Assembly: GCF_009720145.1 (NCBI RefSeq)
Contig: NZ_CP046252.1
Coordinates: 1,178,001-1,242,000 of the forward strand
From: Sphingobium sp. CAP-1
GTDB lineage: Bacteria; Pseudomonadota; Alphaproteobacteria; Sphingomonadales; Sphingomonadaceae
Direction: 5' to 3'
DNA length: 64,000 bases
In this document: one piece after another, positions 9,788 to 18,737 of the stretch
Numbering within the stretch: position 1 is the stretch's first letter
Layout: every line of letters begins with the position of its first letter
Translations under genes and position numbers: made by a program
The notes under the pieces: generated by a model
Told to the model about the DNA's origin: nothing
The model's database searches: none
The model's input: only the letters and a program-made list of their open reading frames with translations

Positions 9788-10896
9788 GCATCATTCCCAA
9801 GGCCGTCACCGAATTTCCCTGGCGCATATTGGGCCTGCTGCTGGCGATCGCCGGCTTTGGCACGATTGTCCTCTACAGCGCGGCGGGCGGGCATATCTTC
9901 CCCTGGGCAGTCAATCAGGGCGTGAGGTTCGTCATCTTCTCCGCCATGGCGCTGGGACTGAGCCGCATTCCGGTGGCCATCTTCGCCCGCTTCGCCTTTC
10001 CCGCCTATGGCGCGGTGCTGGCAGCGCTGTTCCTGGTCGAACTGATCGGCGGCGTCGCGGGCGGCAGCCAGCGCTGGATCAATCTGGGCTTCATGCAACT
10101 CCAGCCCTCGGAATTCATGAAGCCGATCATCGTGCTGACGGTGGCCCGCTTCTATGCGATGCTGCCAGTGGGCGAGATACGCCGCTGGAACGCGATCTGG
10201 CCGGCGCTGGTGCTGATCGGCGTGCCATGGGCGCTGGTGCTGGTGCAGCCCGACCTTGGCACCGCCACGATGATCGCCGCGGGCGGCGTGACCGTCATGT
10301 TCCTCGCTGGCCTGCCGCTGCGCCTGTTCATCGGCACGGGCCTGGCCGGATGCGCGGTGATTCCGATCGCCTTCAGCTTCCTGCATGACTATCAGAAGAA
10401 CCGCGTCCTCATCTTCCTCGATCCCGAAAGCGACCCATTGGGCGCTGGCTACCATATCAGCCAGTCGAAGATCGCGATCGGTTCAGGCGGTATCTGGGGC
10501 AAGGGCTTCCTTCAGGGTACGCAAAGCCATCTGGACTATCTGCCCGAAGGCCATACCGATTTTGCCTTTGCGACCATGGCGGAAGAATGGGGACTGGTGG
10601 GCGGCACATTGCTGATCCTGGCGTTCCTGTTGCTGTTCCGCTGGGGCATCCGGGTCGCGATGCGCACGCCGGACAAATTCGCGCGCATGGCCGCCGCCGG
10701 GCTTACCACAACCATCTTCTTCTATGTCGCGATCAACCTGATGATGGTGATGGGTCTGGCCCCGGTCGTCGGCATCCCCCTGCCCTTCATGTCCTATGGC
10801 GGATCGTCCATGCTGACGGTGATGCTGTGCGTGGGCATCATCATGGCGATCGACCGGGCCGGCAAGCAGCGGGCCGGCACCGGAAACTGGGCATAA
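9784..10896 (+). CDS. rodA: Rod shape-determining protein RodA (SEDS glycosyltransferase)
   Basis: A 370-residue SEDS-family polymerase with about ten membrane segments. Family motifs include GGSQRWINLGF, LQPSEFMKPI, LVQPDLGTA, FLDPESDPLGAGYHISQSKIA and, at the end, GIPLPFMSYGGSSM. It polymerises lipid II in the elongasome together with PBP2. It overlaps the mrdA stop by four bases and closes the operon. About 107 bases without a gene separate it from tRNA-Lys. Confidence 0.97.
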   Translation: MSIIPKAVTEFPWRILGLLLAIAGFGTIVLYSAAGGHIFPWAVNQGVRFVIFSAMALGLSRIPVAIFARFAFPAYGAVLAALFLVELIGGVAGGSQRWINLGFMQLQPSEFMKPIIVLTVARFYAMLPVGEIRRWNAIWPALVLIGVPWALVLVQPDLGTATMIAAGGVTVMFLAGLPLRLFIGTGLAGCAVIPIAFSFLHDYQKNRVLIFLDPESDPLGAGYHISQSKIAIGSGGIWGKGFLQGTQSHLDYLPEGHTDFAFATMAEEWGLVGGTLLILAFLLLFRWGIRVAMRTPDKFARMAAAGLTTTIFFYVAINLMMVMGLAPVVGIPLPFMSYGGSSMLTVMLCVGIIMAIDRAGKQRAGTGNWA

Positions 10897-11003
10897 AATC
10901 CGCGACTTGCGAAAAAAATCGATGTGGGACCGATTTCCTGTTTGCAAAGTCCCAACCGGCTGCTAACAGCCCGCCCACGCCAGAGCGGTTCCCGCCACGG
11001 CAC

Positions 11004-11079
<76 letters not shown>

Positions 11080-11085
11080 TTTCTT

Positions 11086-12135
11086 TCAATCACTTACGTC
11101 GATGCCGGCAACCAATCTGAGCCGCGTTCGGCCCTCATTGTGACCAATTTTGTGTTCCGGGCTTTCCAGCTTTTCTGGGGCTTTGGGCGTTAGCGGCCCT
11201 GTGTCCGGAAAAATCAGCTGATCCGCATATGGCGCCAGATGCTTCACCGACATGTGGGCGTAGCGCCGCACCATCGGTTCCGACTTCCATCCGCCCAGCT
11301 CCTGAAGCACCCAGGTGGGTACGTCATTCTGCCGCAGCCAGCTCGCCCAGGTGTGCCGCAGATCGTGCCAGCGGAAGTTCTCGATCCCGCAGGCCTTCAG
11401 CGCCGCACGCCATGCCCGGTTGTTCGCGTTCCTGAGCGGTCTGCCCCGAAACGTGAACACATGGGTCTCATGCTTCCCCTGCTGCCGGGACAGCACCGCC
11501 AGAGCCACGTCGTTCAAGGGCACGCCAAGCGCATCCCCGTTCTTCGTCTCACCATGCTCGATCGTCGCGATGCGGCGGGTCATATCCACCCGATCCCATG
11601 TCAGACCGAGAACGTTGCCCTGGCGCAGGCCCGTCGCAAGCGCGAAGCGTACGACCTCTGCCTGATGAGCCGGGAGACGTTCCAGGAGCGCCTTGGCCTG
11701 ATCGTGCGTGAGATAGCGCACCCTGACCTTCTCGCCCCTCGAATAGGTCTTGAACGCCGGAATAAATTCGAGCCATTCCCATTCGCGCATCGCCTTCCGG
11801 AATATGGCGCGGATCAGCGCCACATAGAGATCCTTCGTGCGATCACTGCGACGGGCGAGCTGGCGCGAAATGATCCCGTCGATCATGTCCCTGCTCACCT
11901 GATCCAGCATCTTGCCCCTGAGGTGCTTGGTGAACCAACGAACCCGGCTCACATCATCCCGATAGGACTTCTTGTGGGCCTTCTCCTTCAGCCACCGAAG
12001 CGCCGCTTCGTCCCAGCTACGCCGGGGCTTCCGCTTCAGTCTGGCAAGATCCCACAGCTCGGCCTTGAGCTTATCATGATATTCTAGGGCCTTCTGCCTG
12101 TCGGAGGTGCCAGTAGATTGTGAATCGGCGTGCAA
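11086..12135 (-). pseudogene. Tyrosine recombinase (island integrase), 5' end removed by IS21 insertion
   Basis: The readable frame gives 349 residues. A SAM-like core-binding domain (residues about 36-130) is followed by a catalytic domain with Arg171 (ATGLRQGN), His257 and Arg260 (WHDLRHTWASW), Trp283 in the second His position and Tyr292 (VRRYAHMS), so the catalytic set is complete. The first six codons (TTG start, reading MHADSQ) lie in the terminus of the IS21 element; island sequence only begins at the STGTSDRQ residues. Integrases of this type normally have some 30 more N-terminal residues, including an arm-type DNA-binding strand. The gene is therefore truncated and probably inactive, though a short form could be expressed from IS sequence. 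Confidence 0.85.
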
Positions 12136-12179
12136 AAAGGACCCCGTTAGCGGGGTGATCGGCGTCTAAAAGGGACCCC
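12119..12179. repeat. IS21 left end: terminal inverted repeat with two 23-bp binding repeats
   Basis: Two directly repeated 23-bp units lie at 12123-12145 and 12157-12179. Both begin with ATCGGCGT after one base and end in GGACCCC or GGGACCCC, 11 bp apart. The same units occur inverted at the right end. Repeated terminal sites are the known IstA binding pattern in this family. Confidence 0.88.
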
Positions 12180-12230
12180 TCATTTCGATAGCTTAAACAG
12201 TCGTCTGGATGTTCAGGCGGCGAGATCGGG

Positions 12231-13745
12231 ATGTTGGTTTTGGAGACAGTGGTTCGGATCCGGCGAGAGTTCGCCGGCGGGAAGGCGATCAAGGCGATCG
12301 CGCGTGATCTGCATGTGTCGCGGAAGGTGATCCGCAAGGCGATCCGAGCGCCGGAAGGCGCATTTGATTATCGACGCAAGGTTCAGCCGCTGCCGCGGAT
12401 CGGTCCGTTTCAGGAACGTCTGGATGTGCTGTTGGAAGAGAACGAGTTACGGGGCCGGCGTGACCGGCTTCGGATGACCCGTATCCACGACCTCCTGGTG
12501 CGGGAGGGTTTCGAGGGCTCTTACGATGCTGTGCGCCGCTATGCGGCACGGTGGAAGGTCGAGCGGCGCAGGGATTCCGGCGACGGGACGACGGCCTTTA
12601 TTCCGATGCTGTTCCAGCCCGGCGAGGCCTACCAGTTCGACTGGAGCCACGAAGATGTCGAGATCGACGGCAAGCCGATGCGGGTGAAGGTCGCGCACAT
12701 GCGGCTGTGCGCATCGCGGGCGGTGTATGTCCGGGCCTATCCGCGCGAGAGCCAGGAGATGCTGTTTGATGCGCATGCGCGCGCCTTTGCCTTTTTCGGC
12801 GGCGTGCCCAAGCGCGGCATCTACGATAATATGAAGACGGCGGTGACAAGCGTGTTCACCGGCAAGGAGCGGGTGTTCAACCGGCGGTTCCTGATCATGG
12901 CCGACCATTATATGGTCGAGCCCACGGCCTGCTCGCCGGCGGCGGGATGGGAGAAGGGCCAGGTCGAGAACCAGGTGCAGACGATCCGAGGGCGCTTCTT
13001 CCAGCCTCGTCTGCGGTTCGCCAGCCTCGAGGAGCTCAACGGCTGGCTAGAGGCCGAGTGCCGGCGCTGGGCCGAACGACAGGCGCATCCTGAGCAGGGC
13101 GAACAGACCGTGGGGCAGATGCTGGAGATGGAACGCCCTGCATTGCAGTCGATGTTGGGGCCGTTCGACGGCTTCAACGAGAGCGAGCATGGCGTGTCGG
13201 GCACCTGCCTGATCAGCTTCGATCGCAACCGATACTCGGTCCTCTCGACGGTCGCACGGCGCACGGTGCAGGTCCGGGCTTATGCCGACCGCATCATCGT
13301 GCGATGCGATGATGAGGTCGTTGCCGAGCATCCCCGCTTCTTCGGGCGGAACCGCACCATCTATGATCCCTGGCACTATCTGCCGGTGCTGGCCCGCAAG
13401 CCCGGCGCTTTGCGCAACGGCGCCCCCTTCCAAGACTGGGAACTGCCGCCGGCCTTAGCCCGGTTGCGGCGCAAGCTGGGCAACGGCGATGATGCCGATC
13501 GGCGGTTCGTGCGCGTGCTGGCGGCCGTGCTGACCGACGGTCTGGAACTCGTCGAGGCCGCCGTGCGGGAGGCGCTGGCGACCGGCACGGCAAGCGACGA
13601 TCTGATCCTCAACATCCTGGCACGGCGCCGCGAACCGCCGCGACCGCTGACGATCGTCACTTCGGAGGACAATGCCCTGCGGCATCCGCCGATCGCCGAC
13701 TGTGCCCGTTACGACCAACTGAGGAACTTCCATGCAGCGGCATGA
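12231..13745 (+). CDS. istA: IS21-family transposase IstA
   Basis: A 504-residue DDE transposase. The N-terminal helix-turn-helix is KAIKAIARDLHVSRKVIRKA. The catalytic core has Asp137 (YQFDWSHEDV), Asp199 (GIYDNMKTAV) and Glu246 (KGQVENQVQ), all present. The C-terminal beta-barrel region (NRYSVLSTVARRTVQVRAYA) is intact. IstA cuts and joins the element ends with help from IstB. Its last 14 bases overlap the istB start, the usual translational coupling. Confidence 0.95.
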   Translation: MLVLETVVRIRREFAGGKAIKAIARDLHVSRKVIRKAIRAPEGAFDYRRKVQPLPRIGPFQERLDVLLEENELRGRRDRLRMTRIHDLLVREGFEGSYDAVRRYAARWKVERRRDSGDGTTAFIPMLFQPGEAYQFDWSHEDVEIDGKPMRVKVAHMRLCASRAVYVRAYPRESQEMLFDAHARAFAFFGGVPKRGIYDNMKTAVTSVFTGKERVFNRRFLIMADHYMVEPTACSPAAGWEKGQVENQVQTIRGRFFQPRLRFASLEELNGWLEAECRRWAERQAHPEQGEQTVGQMLEMERPALQSMLGPFDGFNESEHGVSGTCLISFDRNRYSVLSTVARRTVQVRAYADRIIVRCDDEVVAEHPRFFGRNRTIYDPWHYLPVLARKPGALRNGAPFQDWELPPALARLRRKLGNGDDADRRFVRVLAAVLTDGLELVEAAVREALATGTASDDLILNILARRREPPRPLTIVTSEDNALRHPPIADCARYDQLRNFHAAA

Positions 13746-14460
13746 CATGATCGACGCGATGCGCGGGCTCGGACTCAAGGGGATGGCTGGCGCGTTCGAT
13801 GAGGCCGTCACCACCGGCCTTCAGCGGCAGCGCACGACGATGGAGATACTGACCGATCTGCTGCGCGCGGAGGCAACCCACCGCCACGCAGCCTCGATCC
13901 GATACCGGATGGCAGCCGCCAAGCTGCCGGTGGTGAAGGACCTCGATGCCTTCCACTTCGAGGGGACGCCAATCAACGAGGCGCTGGTCCGTTCGCTACA
14001 CAGCGGCGCGTTCCTGCCTGCACGGCGCAATGTCGTCCTGGTCGGCGGCACAGGCACCGGCAAAACCCATCTGGCCATCGCCATCACCGCCAATGTCGTT
14101 CGCGCCGGGGCGCGAGGGCGTTACTTCAACACGGTCGATCTGGTGACCCGCCTCGAAGAAGAGGCCCGGATCGGCAAGAGCGGCGCGCTTGCCTCCCAGC
14201 TCTCCCGGCTCGATCTCGTGGTTCTGGACGAGCTTGGCTATCTGCCGTTCGCCCGCTCAGGCGGGCAGTTGCTGTTCCATCTGGTCAGCAAGCTTTACGA
14301 GCAAACCAGCGTCGTCATCACCACCAATCTGGCGTTCGGGGAATGGCCCACCGTGTTCGGCGATCCCAAGATGACCACCGCACTCCTCGATCGCGTCACC
14401 CATCATTGCGACATCATCGAGACCGGCAATGACAGCTGGCGCTTCAAGAACCGAAACTGA
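13732..14460 (+). CDS. istB: IS21-family ATP-binding helper IstB
   Basis: A 242-residue AAA+ ATPase related to DnaC. Walker A is GGTGTGKT at residues 105-112 and Walker B is DLVVLDELGYLPF. The C-terminal FGDPKMTTALLDRVTHHCDI block is the IstB/DnaC sensor region. IstB oligomerises on target DNA, bends it and licenses IstA. It is full length, so the element appears functionally complete. Confidence 0.96.
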   Translation: MQRHDMIDAMRGLGLKGMAGAFDEAVTTGLQRQRTTMEILTDLLRAEATHRHAASIRYRMAAAKLPVVKDLDAFHFEGTPINEALVRSLHSGAFLPARRNVVLVGGTGTGKTHLAIAITANVVRAGARGRYFNTVDLVTRLEEEARIGKSGALASQLSRLDLVVLDELGYLPFARSGGQLLFHLVSKLYEQTSVVITTNLAFGEWPTVFGDPKMTTALLDRVTHHCDIIETGNDSWRFKNRN

Positions 14461-14580
14461 TCCCAACGCATGCCGGGATTAAGATGCTTTGCGCTGCGCG
14501 CGTCTCCGGTCGGGCTCCGCCCTCCCTACGCCGCGCGCAGCGCAAGGAACGTTCCTCGACCGTCATGCCATCCTTGAGAG

Positions 14581-14631
14581 GGGGTCCCTTTTGCGCGCCG
14601 ATCGGGGGTCCCGTTTGGACGCCGATTGACA
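14581..14631. repeat. IS21 right end: terminal inverted repeat with two 23-bp binding repeats
   Basis: Two 23-bp units at 14581-14603 and 14605-14627 both begin GGGGTCCC and end in GCCGATC or GCCGATT. They are the inverse of the left-end units. The outermost repeat differs from the left one at only a few positions. The element ends at the A of GATTGACA, position 14631. Confidence 0.88.
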
Positions 14632-14741
14632 TGCATGATGGCGTGTCGCCCCGATCCGTTCGGGGATTTTTGGGAGCAATGCTGATTTCCGTAGCTATTT
14701 GGGCTGTCGTCATCCCGGTGGTGGTTCAGATTCTACCCTGA
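14632..14741 (+). other. Island scar with a possible 30-40 residue membrane peptide
   Basis: This stretch lies between the IS and backbone genes and contains no match to the missing integrase N-terminus on either strand. A short plus-strand frame could start inside the IS end or near 14680 and stop at 14741. It ends with a hydrophobic helix reading LISVAIWAVVIPVVVQILP. No convincing ribosome binding site is seen. It may be a remnant of island cargo. A coding role is unproven. Confidence 0.3.
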
Positions 14742-14858
14742 TTCAGCGCGGCGATTTAACGCCGAAACGCCCTTCCAAACCATTTTTGCGCCCGATGCAC
14801 AGGGCATGATCCACCATGCCGGCAAAGCGGCTGGGCGATCGTCATTTTCGCAATAAGA

Positions 14859-14889
14859 AAGCGCGCGAAACCGGGAGTTCCGCGCGCTT
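14859..14889 (-). terminator. Intrinsic terminator of the SPOR/ParA gene group
   Basis: A 9-bp perfect stem, AAGCGCGCG at 14859-14867 with CGCGCGCTT at 14881-14889, around a 13-base loop. On the minus strand it is followed by TTCTTATTG, a T-rich tail. It lies about 25 bases after the stop of the SPOR lipoprotein gene. Confidence 0.7.
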
Positions 14890-14912
14890 CAAGGCGGCTT
14901 GGGAGATGAAGT

Positions 14913-16268
14913 TCAGCGCGACGCGAACTGGCGTCCTCGGCTGGCGACGGCCCAGCGCTGCGGCGTTGCGCCCGGCGCGGTTTCGCGCACGAAGCACTGG
15001 CCACGCTGCGACCGGATCGTGCGGCAGGCGCTCATCGCATCGGCGCGACTGCCAAATCCGCTGATGGCGAGGCGGTGATAGGCCTTGCCATTAACGGTCG
15101 CCTGGCTGGTCAGAACCGGGAAGGCCGCCAATGTGCTGCTGCGGCCGGCCATGTTCAGCCATTTTTCCTTGGCGATCGCGGCACTGTCATAGGCGCCGAG
15201 CTGAACCACCCAGTTGCTGGCGCCAGCACTCACCGGCTTGATGAAGGCCGCCTGCTGCATCCGCGCGACCGGCGCGGTGGCAATGGCGGGCTGCACCTTC
15301 GCGCGCGCTTTCGCGGCGACCCGTCTGGCGTCATGATCCTCGACGATGAAGTCGCGGGCAGCGACGCGGACGGGGGCGGGCGACGCCTTGATGACCGGCG
15401 CGGCTTCGACCACGGGCTGCGGCGCGGGTGCGGCTTCCGCCACCTGCACCGGCGCTTCGGGCTGGGCTTCGGGCAACGGTCCTGCTTCCGGCGCAACCTC
15501 CGCCATCTGCACGGGTGCAGCGCCCGGCGCCGCCAGAGCCAGCGCAACCGGCTGACCCGGATCGGCCTGGTTCAGCGTGACGCCCATCAGCGCGGCGACG
15601 CGGAGCGGCACCAGCGACGGTTCGGCGATCTGCGCCCAGTCGGAAATACGCTTGTTCGCGGCCAGCGGCTCCATATCCACGCCGACGAGGACGCGGGCAT
15701 CCTTCCACCGGCCGGCCAGCGCATAGGCATAGGCCAGATTCTGGCGGGTGCGCGCGGTCGCCGACGGATCGTGGATCGCTTCGGACAGGATGCGCACGCC
15801 TTCGACCGGATCGCCGGCCATCGCCATCGCCAGACCATAGTCGCCGGCGGGCACGCTGTCGGCATGAGCGACCAGCAGGCTGCGTGCGGCATCGGCGCGC
15901 CCCTGCGCCGCCTGCACCAGCGCCAGGCTGACGATCGTGCGCGCGTCACCATTGCCCAGCGCCACGGCGTCGGCCAGCGCGGTTTCAGCGGAAGCGAAGC
16001 GGCCCGCCAGCACATAGGCGCGGCCCAATATTTGACGATAGCCGGCATTTTGCGGATCGAGCTGCACCGCCGCTTCAGCCGCCTCGACCGCCTTCACGGC
16101 ATTGCGGCTGGCCAGCGCCTTATCGGCAGCGGCGGCGAGCTTGGCCGGATCGCCTTCCGGCGCGACAACTGCGGCGCGGGGATGAAAGGCCGCCCCCGTG
16201 CAGCCGACCATGGTCGTGGCGACGATCAGCGAGGATAGCGCCGCCTTTCCGAATGTCTTGTGGTTCAT
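14913..16268 (-). CDS. TPR and SPOR domain lipoprotein
   Basis: About 451 residues from the ATG at 16268; a GTG four codons upstream is less likely because GGTAGGA just before the ATG resembles a Shine-Dalgarno site. A lipoprotein signal reads IVATTMVGC. Tetratricopeptide-like helices cover residues about 40-200, a Pro/Ala/Glu-rich linker follows to about 300, and the C-terminal SPOR domain begins with SNWVVQLGAYDS and continues to CRTIRSQRGQCF. SPOR domains bind denuded septal glycan strands, so an envelope or division role is likely. It lies downstream of the ParA pair on the same strand. Confidence 0.88.
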   Translation of the reverse strand: MNHKTFGKAALSSLIVATTMVGCTGAAFHPRAAVVAPEGDPAKLAAAADKALASRNAVKAVEAAEAAVQLDPQNAGYRQILGRAYVLAGRFASAETALADAVALGNGDARTIVSLALVQAAQGRADAARSLLVAHADSVPAGDYGLAMAMAGDPVEGVRILSEAIHDPSATARTRQNLAYAYALAGRWKDARVLVGVDMEPLAANKRISDWAQIAEPSLVPLRVAALMGVTLNQADPGQPVALALAAPGAAPVQMAEVAPEAGPLPEAQPEAPVQVAEAAPAPQPVVEAAPVIKASPAPVRVAARDFIVEDHDARRVAAKARAKVQPAIATAPVARMQQAAFIKPVSAGASNWVVQLGAYDSAAIAKEKWLNMAGRSSTLAAFPVLTSQATVNGKAYHRLAISGFGSRADAMSACRTIRSQRGQCFVRETAPGATPQRWAVASRGRQFASR

Positions 16269-16287
16269 GTTCCTACCCACCCTTCAT

Positions 16288-16788
16288 TCACTGGCTGTCG
16301 CGCATATGCGGCAGCTGCTGAGTCAGCCGGTCGATTTCCGGCAGGTCGTTGAGAAAATCGTCCAGCGCCTCGGTCACGATCTGCTGCGCCGAACGGCCGG
16401 AAACGGCACAGGCCAGTCGCAGCCTCAGATGACGGTCGCCATCCAGACGTAGCGTGAAGGCCGACTTGCGACCCGACACGACAGCCTTGGCGAGCGGCGG
16501 TTTCGCCGCGATCCGCCGGGCCAGCACCTTGCGTTCGGTGACGACCGGCGGCACCGGCGCAACCACGGCCATCGGCGTCAGGCCGATCGGCGCGGCCGGC
16601 TCCTCGATTGGCTGTGGCGCAGGCTCGACATCGAAGCCCATGTCGTTCCAGCCCAGATCATCCTGCTGCACCGCCGCCCCGACCGCGCGGCCAAAGCCGA
16701 GCATCGGACGGCGCATCGCCGGCTGGGCCGCGCCCTTGCGGGCCAGCAGGCCGGAGGTGAGCGATGCGAGCGGTTTGGGTTCTGCCAT
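16288..16788 (-). CDS. Small ParA-partner-like protein with ribbon-helix-helix-type C-terminus
   Basis: A 166-residue protein, not recognised as a named family. The first 110 residues are low-complexity, rich in Pro, Ala and Val. The last 55 residues read like a ribbon-helix-helix fold: a beta strand (SAFTLRLDGD), then helices RHLRLRLACAVSG and SAQQIVTEALDDFLNDL. It starts 15 bases after the ParA gene. ATPases of the ParA family often pair with a small DNA-binding RHH protein such as ParG, so a partner or centromere-binding role is plausible by context only. Confidence 0.6.
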   Translation of the reverse strand: MAEPKPLASLTSGLLARKGAAQPAMRRPMLGFGRAVGAAVQQDDLGWNDMGFDVEPAPQPIEEPAAPIGLTPMAVVAPVPPVVTERKVLARRIAAKPPLAKAVVSGRKSAFTLRLDGDRHLRLRLACAVSGRSAQQIVTEALDDFLNDLPEIDRLTQQLPHMRDSQ

Positions 16789-16802
16789 GGTCCGCCCTCC
16801 CC

Positions 16803-17531
16803 TTACTGACCAATCACGCGGCGGCCGAAGCCCCCGCCGGACGGCCGCGCCGCACCCATCGTGCCGACGCTGCCCTGGGGCACGGAAAAGACCGTGCGGC
16901 GAAAATTCTTCTCCAGCCGGTCGGAGATATAGGACCACAGCGCCTGCACTTCGGCCGATGAACGCCCCTTGGGATCGACCTCCATCACCGTGCGACCGTC
17001 GATCATCGACGCGGCGAAATCGGTGCGATGGTGCAGCGTCACCGGCGCGACCGTGCCATGCTGCGACAGGGCGACGGCGGCTTCCGACGTGATGCGCGCC
17101 TTGGGGGTGGCGGCATTGACGACGAAGATCAGTGGCTTGCCCGCGCGTTCGCACAGGTCGACGGTGGCGCCCACGGCACGCAGATCGTGCGGGCTGGGAC
17201 GGGTCGGCACGACGATCAGTTCGGCGACCGAAATGACACTCTGAATCGCCATGGTGATGGCGGGTGGGGTATCGATCACCGCCAGCTTGAAACCCTGCTG
17301 GCGCAATATTTCCAGATCGGCGGCAAGCCGCGCGACCGTGGTCTGGGCAAAGGCCGGAAATTCCGCCTCGCGCTCGTTCCACCAGTCGGCGAGCGACCCC
17401 TGCGGATCGATGTCGATCAGCACGACCGGGCCGGCTCCGGCCAGTTGCGCCTGAACGGCGAGATGGCCGGACAAGGTGGTCTTGCCCGATCCGCCCTTCT
17501 GCGATGCCAACGCCAAAATCCGCACGCCCAT
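16803..17531 (-). CDS. ParA/MinD-family ATPase
   Basis: A 242-residue P-loop ATPase with a deviant Walker A, QKGGSGKTT, at residues 11-19, switch I VLIDIDPQGSLADWW and switch II VIDTPPAIT. It lacks the C-terminal amphipathic membrane helix of MinD and ends in a Gly-rich tail. Such ATPases position plasmids, chromosome origins or protein clusters. There is no parB here; instead a small RHH-like protein follows, and two SPOR proteins flank the pair. It is most likely a chromosomal ParA-like positioning ATPase of unknown cargo. Confidence 0.88.
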   Translation of the reverse strand: MGVRILALASQKGGSGKTTLSGHLAVQAQLAGAGPVVLIDIDPQGSLADWWNEREAEFPAFAQTTVARLAADLEILRQQGFKLAVIDTPPAITMAIQSVISVAELIVVPTRPSPHDLRAVGATVDLCERAGKPLIFVVNAATPKARITSEAAVALSQHGTVAPVTLHHRTDFAASMIDGRTVMEVDPKGRSSAEVQALWSYISDRLEKNFRRTVFSVPQGSVGTMGAARPSGGGFGRRVIGQ

Positions 17532-17716
17532 CCCCCGATAAAAATCCAGTTCCGGGTCGGATTGCCACGGCCGCGCCTAAGATTTGGTTAACTGGGCAGG
17601 AAGTTTGCCAAAGGAAAGGACAGGCATAGCCATATGCCCGCTTGACGCTAACAGGAGATTAACCTTGATTGACGATAGAAGCGGCGTGGACCTCTTCGCG
17701 CGGGAGCTTTGAGCGC

Positions 17717-18730
17717 ATGAAGCATATTTTGGGACTGGCGGCGGTTGCCGCGATGCTGGGCGCGGCCGCGCCGTCGCTGGCGGATGTGAAGGCCGGCGTC
17801 GATGCCTGGCAGCAGGGCGATTATGCCAGGGCGGTGGCCGAATGGCGGCCGCTGGCGCAAACTGGCGATCCCGATGCGCAATTCAATCTGGGTCAGGCCT
17901 ATAAGCTGGGCCGGGGCGTTCCGTCCGACCTCAATGTCGCGCTCGACTGGTATCGCAAGGCGGCGCAGCAAGGCCATCTGCGCGCCGAGGATAATCTGGC
18001 GCTGCTGATGTTCCAGCAGGGGCAACGGGCGGAGGCCATGCCCTATCTGCAACGCGCCGCCACGCGGGGCGAACCGCGCGCGCAATATATTGTCGGCACG
18101 GCGCTGTTTAATGGCGACCTGATCGACAAGGATTGGGTGCGCGCCTATGCGCTGATGACCCGCGCCTCCGCGTCCGGTCTGCCACAGGCGGCGACCAGCC
18201 TGGAGCAGATGGACAAATATATTCCCGAAGACCAGCGTAAACAGGGTCTGGCAATGGCCGCCAGCCTGGAGAAGGGCGACAGGAGCGCGACCCTGGCAAC
18301 GACCAGCCCCGCCCCGATCCGCAGCGCCCCCGCCGCGGTGCGGACCACGGAACTGCCACCTTCGACACCCAGTCGCCCCGTTGCCCTGCCCGCCAGATCC
18401 GCCGCCCCACAGGTCGCCACCGCCAAGCCTGCACCGGTGCGCCCCGCGCCTGCCCCCAAACCCGTTCCCAAAGCCACCATCGCAGCGCCGTCGGCTGCGG
18501 GCGGCTGGCGCGTCCAGCTTGGCGCGTTCGGCGAAGAGGGCCGCGCCCGCCTGCTCTGGAGCCAACTCACCAAAAAGGTTAGCGGCCTGTCCGCCTATCA
18601 ACCCTATCTGGTGAAGGCTGGCACCGTCACCCGGCTTCAGGCCGGCCCGATCGCCAGCGCCGCCGACGCCACGCGCCTGTGCGGCGCAATCAAGGCCGCC
18701 GGCTCGGACTGTATGCCCAGGAAGATGTAG
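17717..18730 (+). CDS. Sel1-repeat and SPOR domain exported protein
   Basis: A 337-residue protein. The ATG at 17717 gives a clean Sec signal (MKHILGLAAVAAMLGAAAPSLA). Sel1-like repeats follow at about 25-165 (WRPLAQTGDPDAQFNLGQAY; WYRKAAQQGHLRAEDNLALL). A Pro/Ala linker leads to a SPOR domain (GGWRVQLGAFGEE to RLCGAIKAAGSDCMP). It is likely periplasmic, binding septal peptidoglycan. It is divergent from the ParA gene and resembles the other SPOR protein on the far side of that pair. Confidence 0.87.
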   Translation: MKHILGLAAVAAMLGAAAPSLADVKAGVDAWQQGDYARAVAEWRPLAQTGDPDAQFNLGQAYKLGRGVPSDLNVALDWYRKAAQQGHLRAEDNLALLMFQQGQRAEAMPYLQRAATRGEPRAQYIVGTALFNGDLIDKDWVRAYALMTRASASGLPQAATSLEQMDKYIPEDQRKQGLAMAASLEKGDRSATLATTSPAPIRSAPAAVRTTELPPSTPSRPVALPARSAAPQVATAKPAPVRPAPAPKPVPKATIAAPSAAGGWRVQLGAFGEEGRARLLWSQLTKKVSGLSAYQPYLVKAGTVTRLQAGPIASAADATRLCGAIKAAGSDCMPRKM

Positions 18731-18737
18731 TGCCGCC

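Larger units (their letters stand above)
12119..14631 (+). mobile_element. Complete IS21-family insertion sequence (istA/istB)
   Basis: A 2513-bp element bounded by TGTGAATCGGCG on the left and its imperfect inverse CGCCGATTGACA on the right, so it has the TG...CA ends of the family. It carries overlapping istA and istB and multiple terminal transposase-binding repeats. The bases just outside (..CCAGTAGAT and TGCATGATGG..) show no 4-8 bp direct repeat, unlike a fresh insertion. That suggests a deletion next to the element or recombination between two copies. Both genes look intact, so the element may still be mobile. Confidence 0.93.

Noticed and set aside
14632..14912. Search for attR and for the missing integrase N-terminus right of the IS
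   Set aside because: No copy of the tRNA 3' end and no integrase-like residues were found on either strand by eye.
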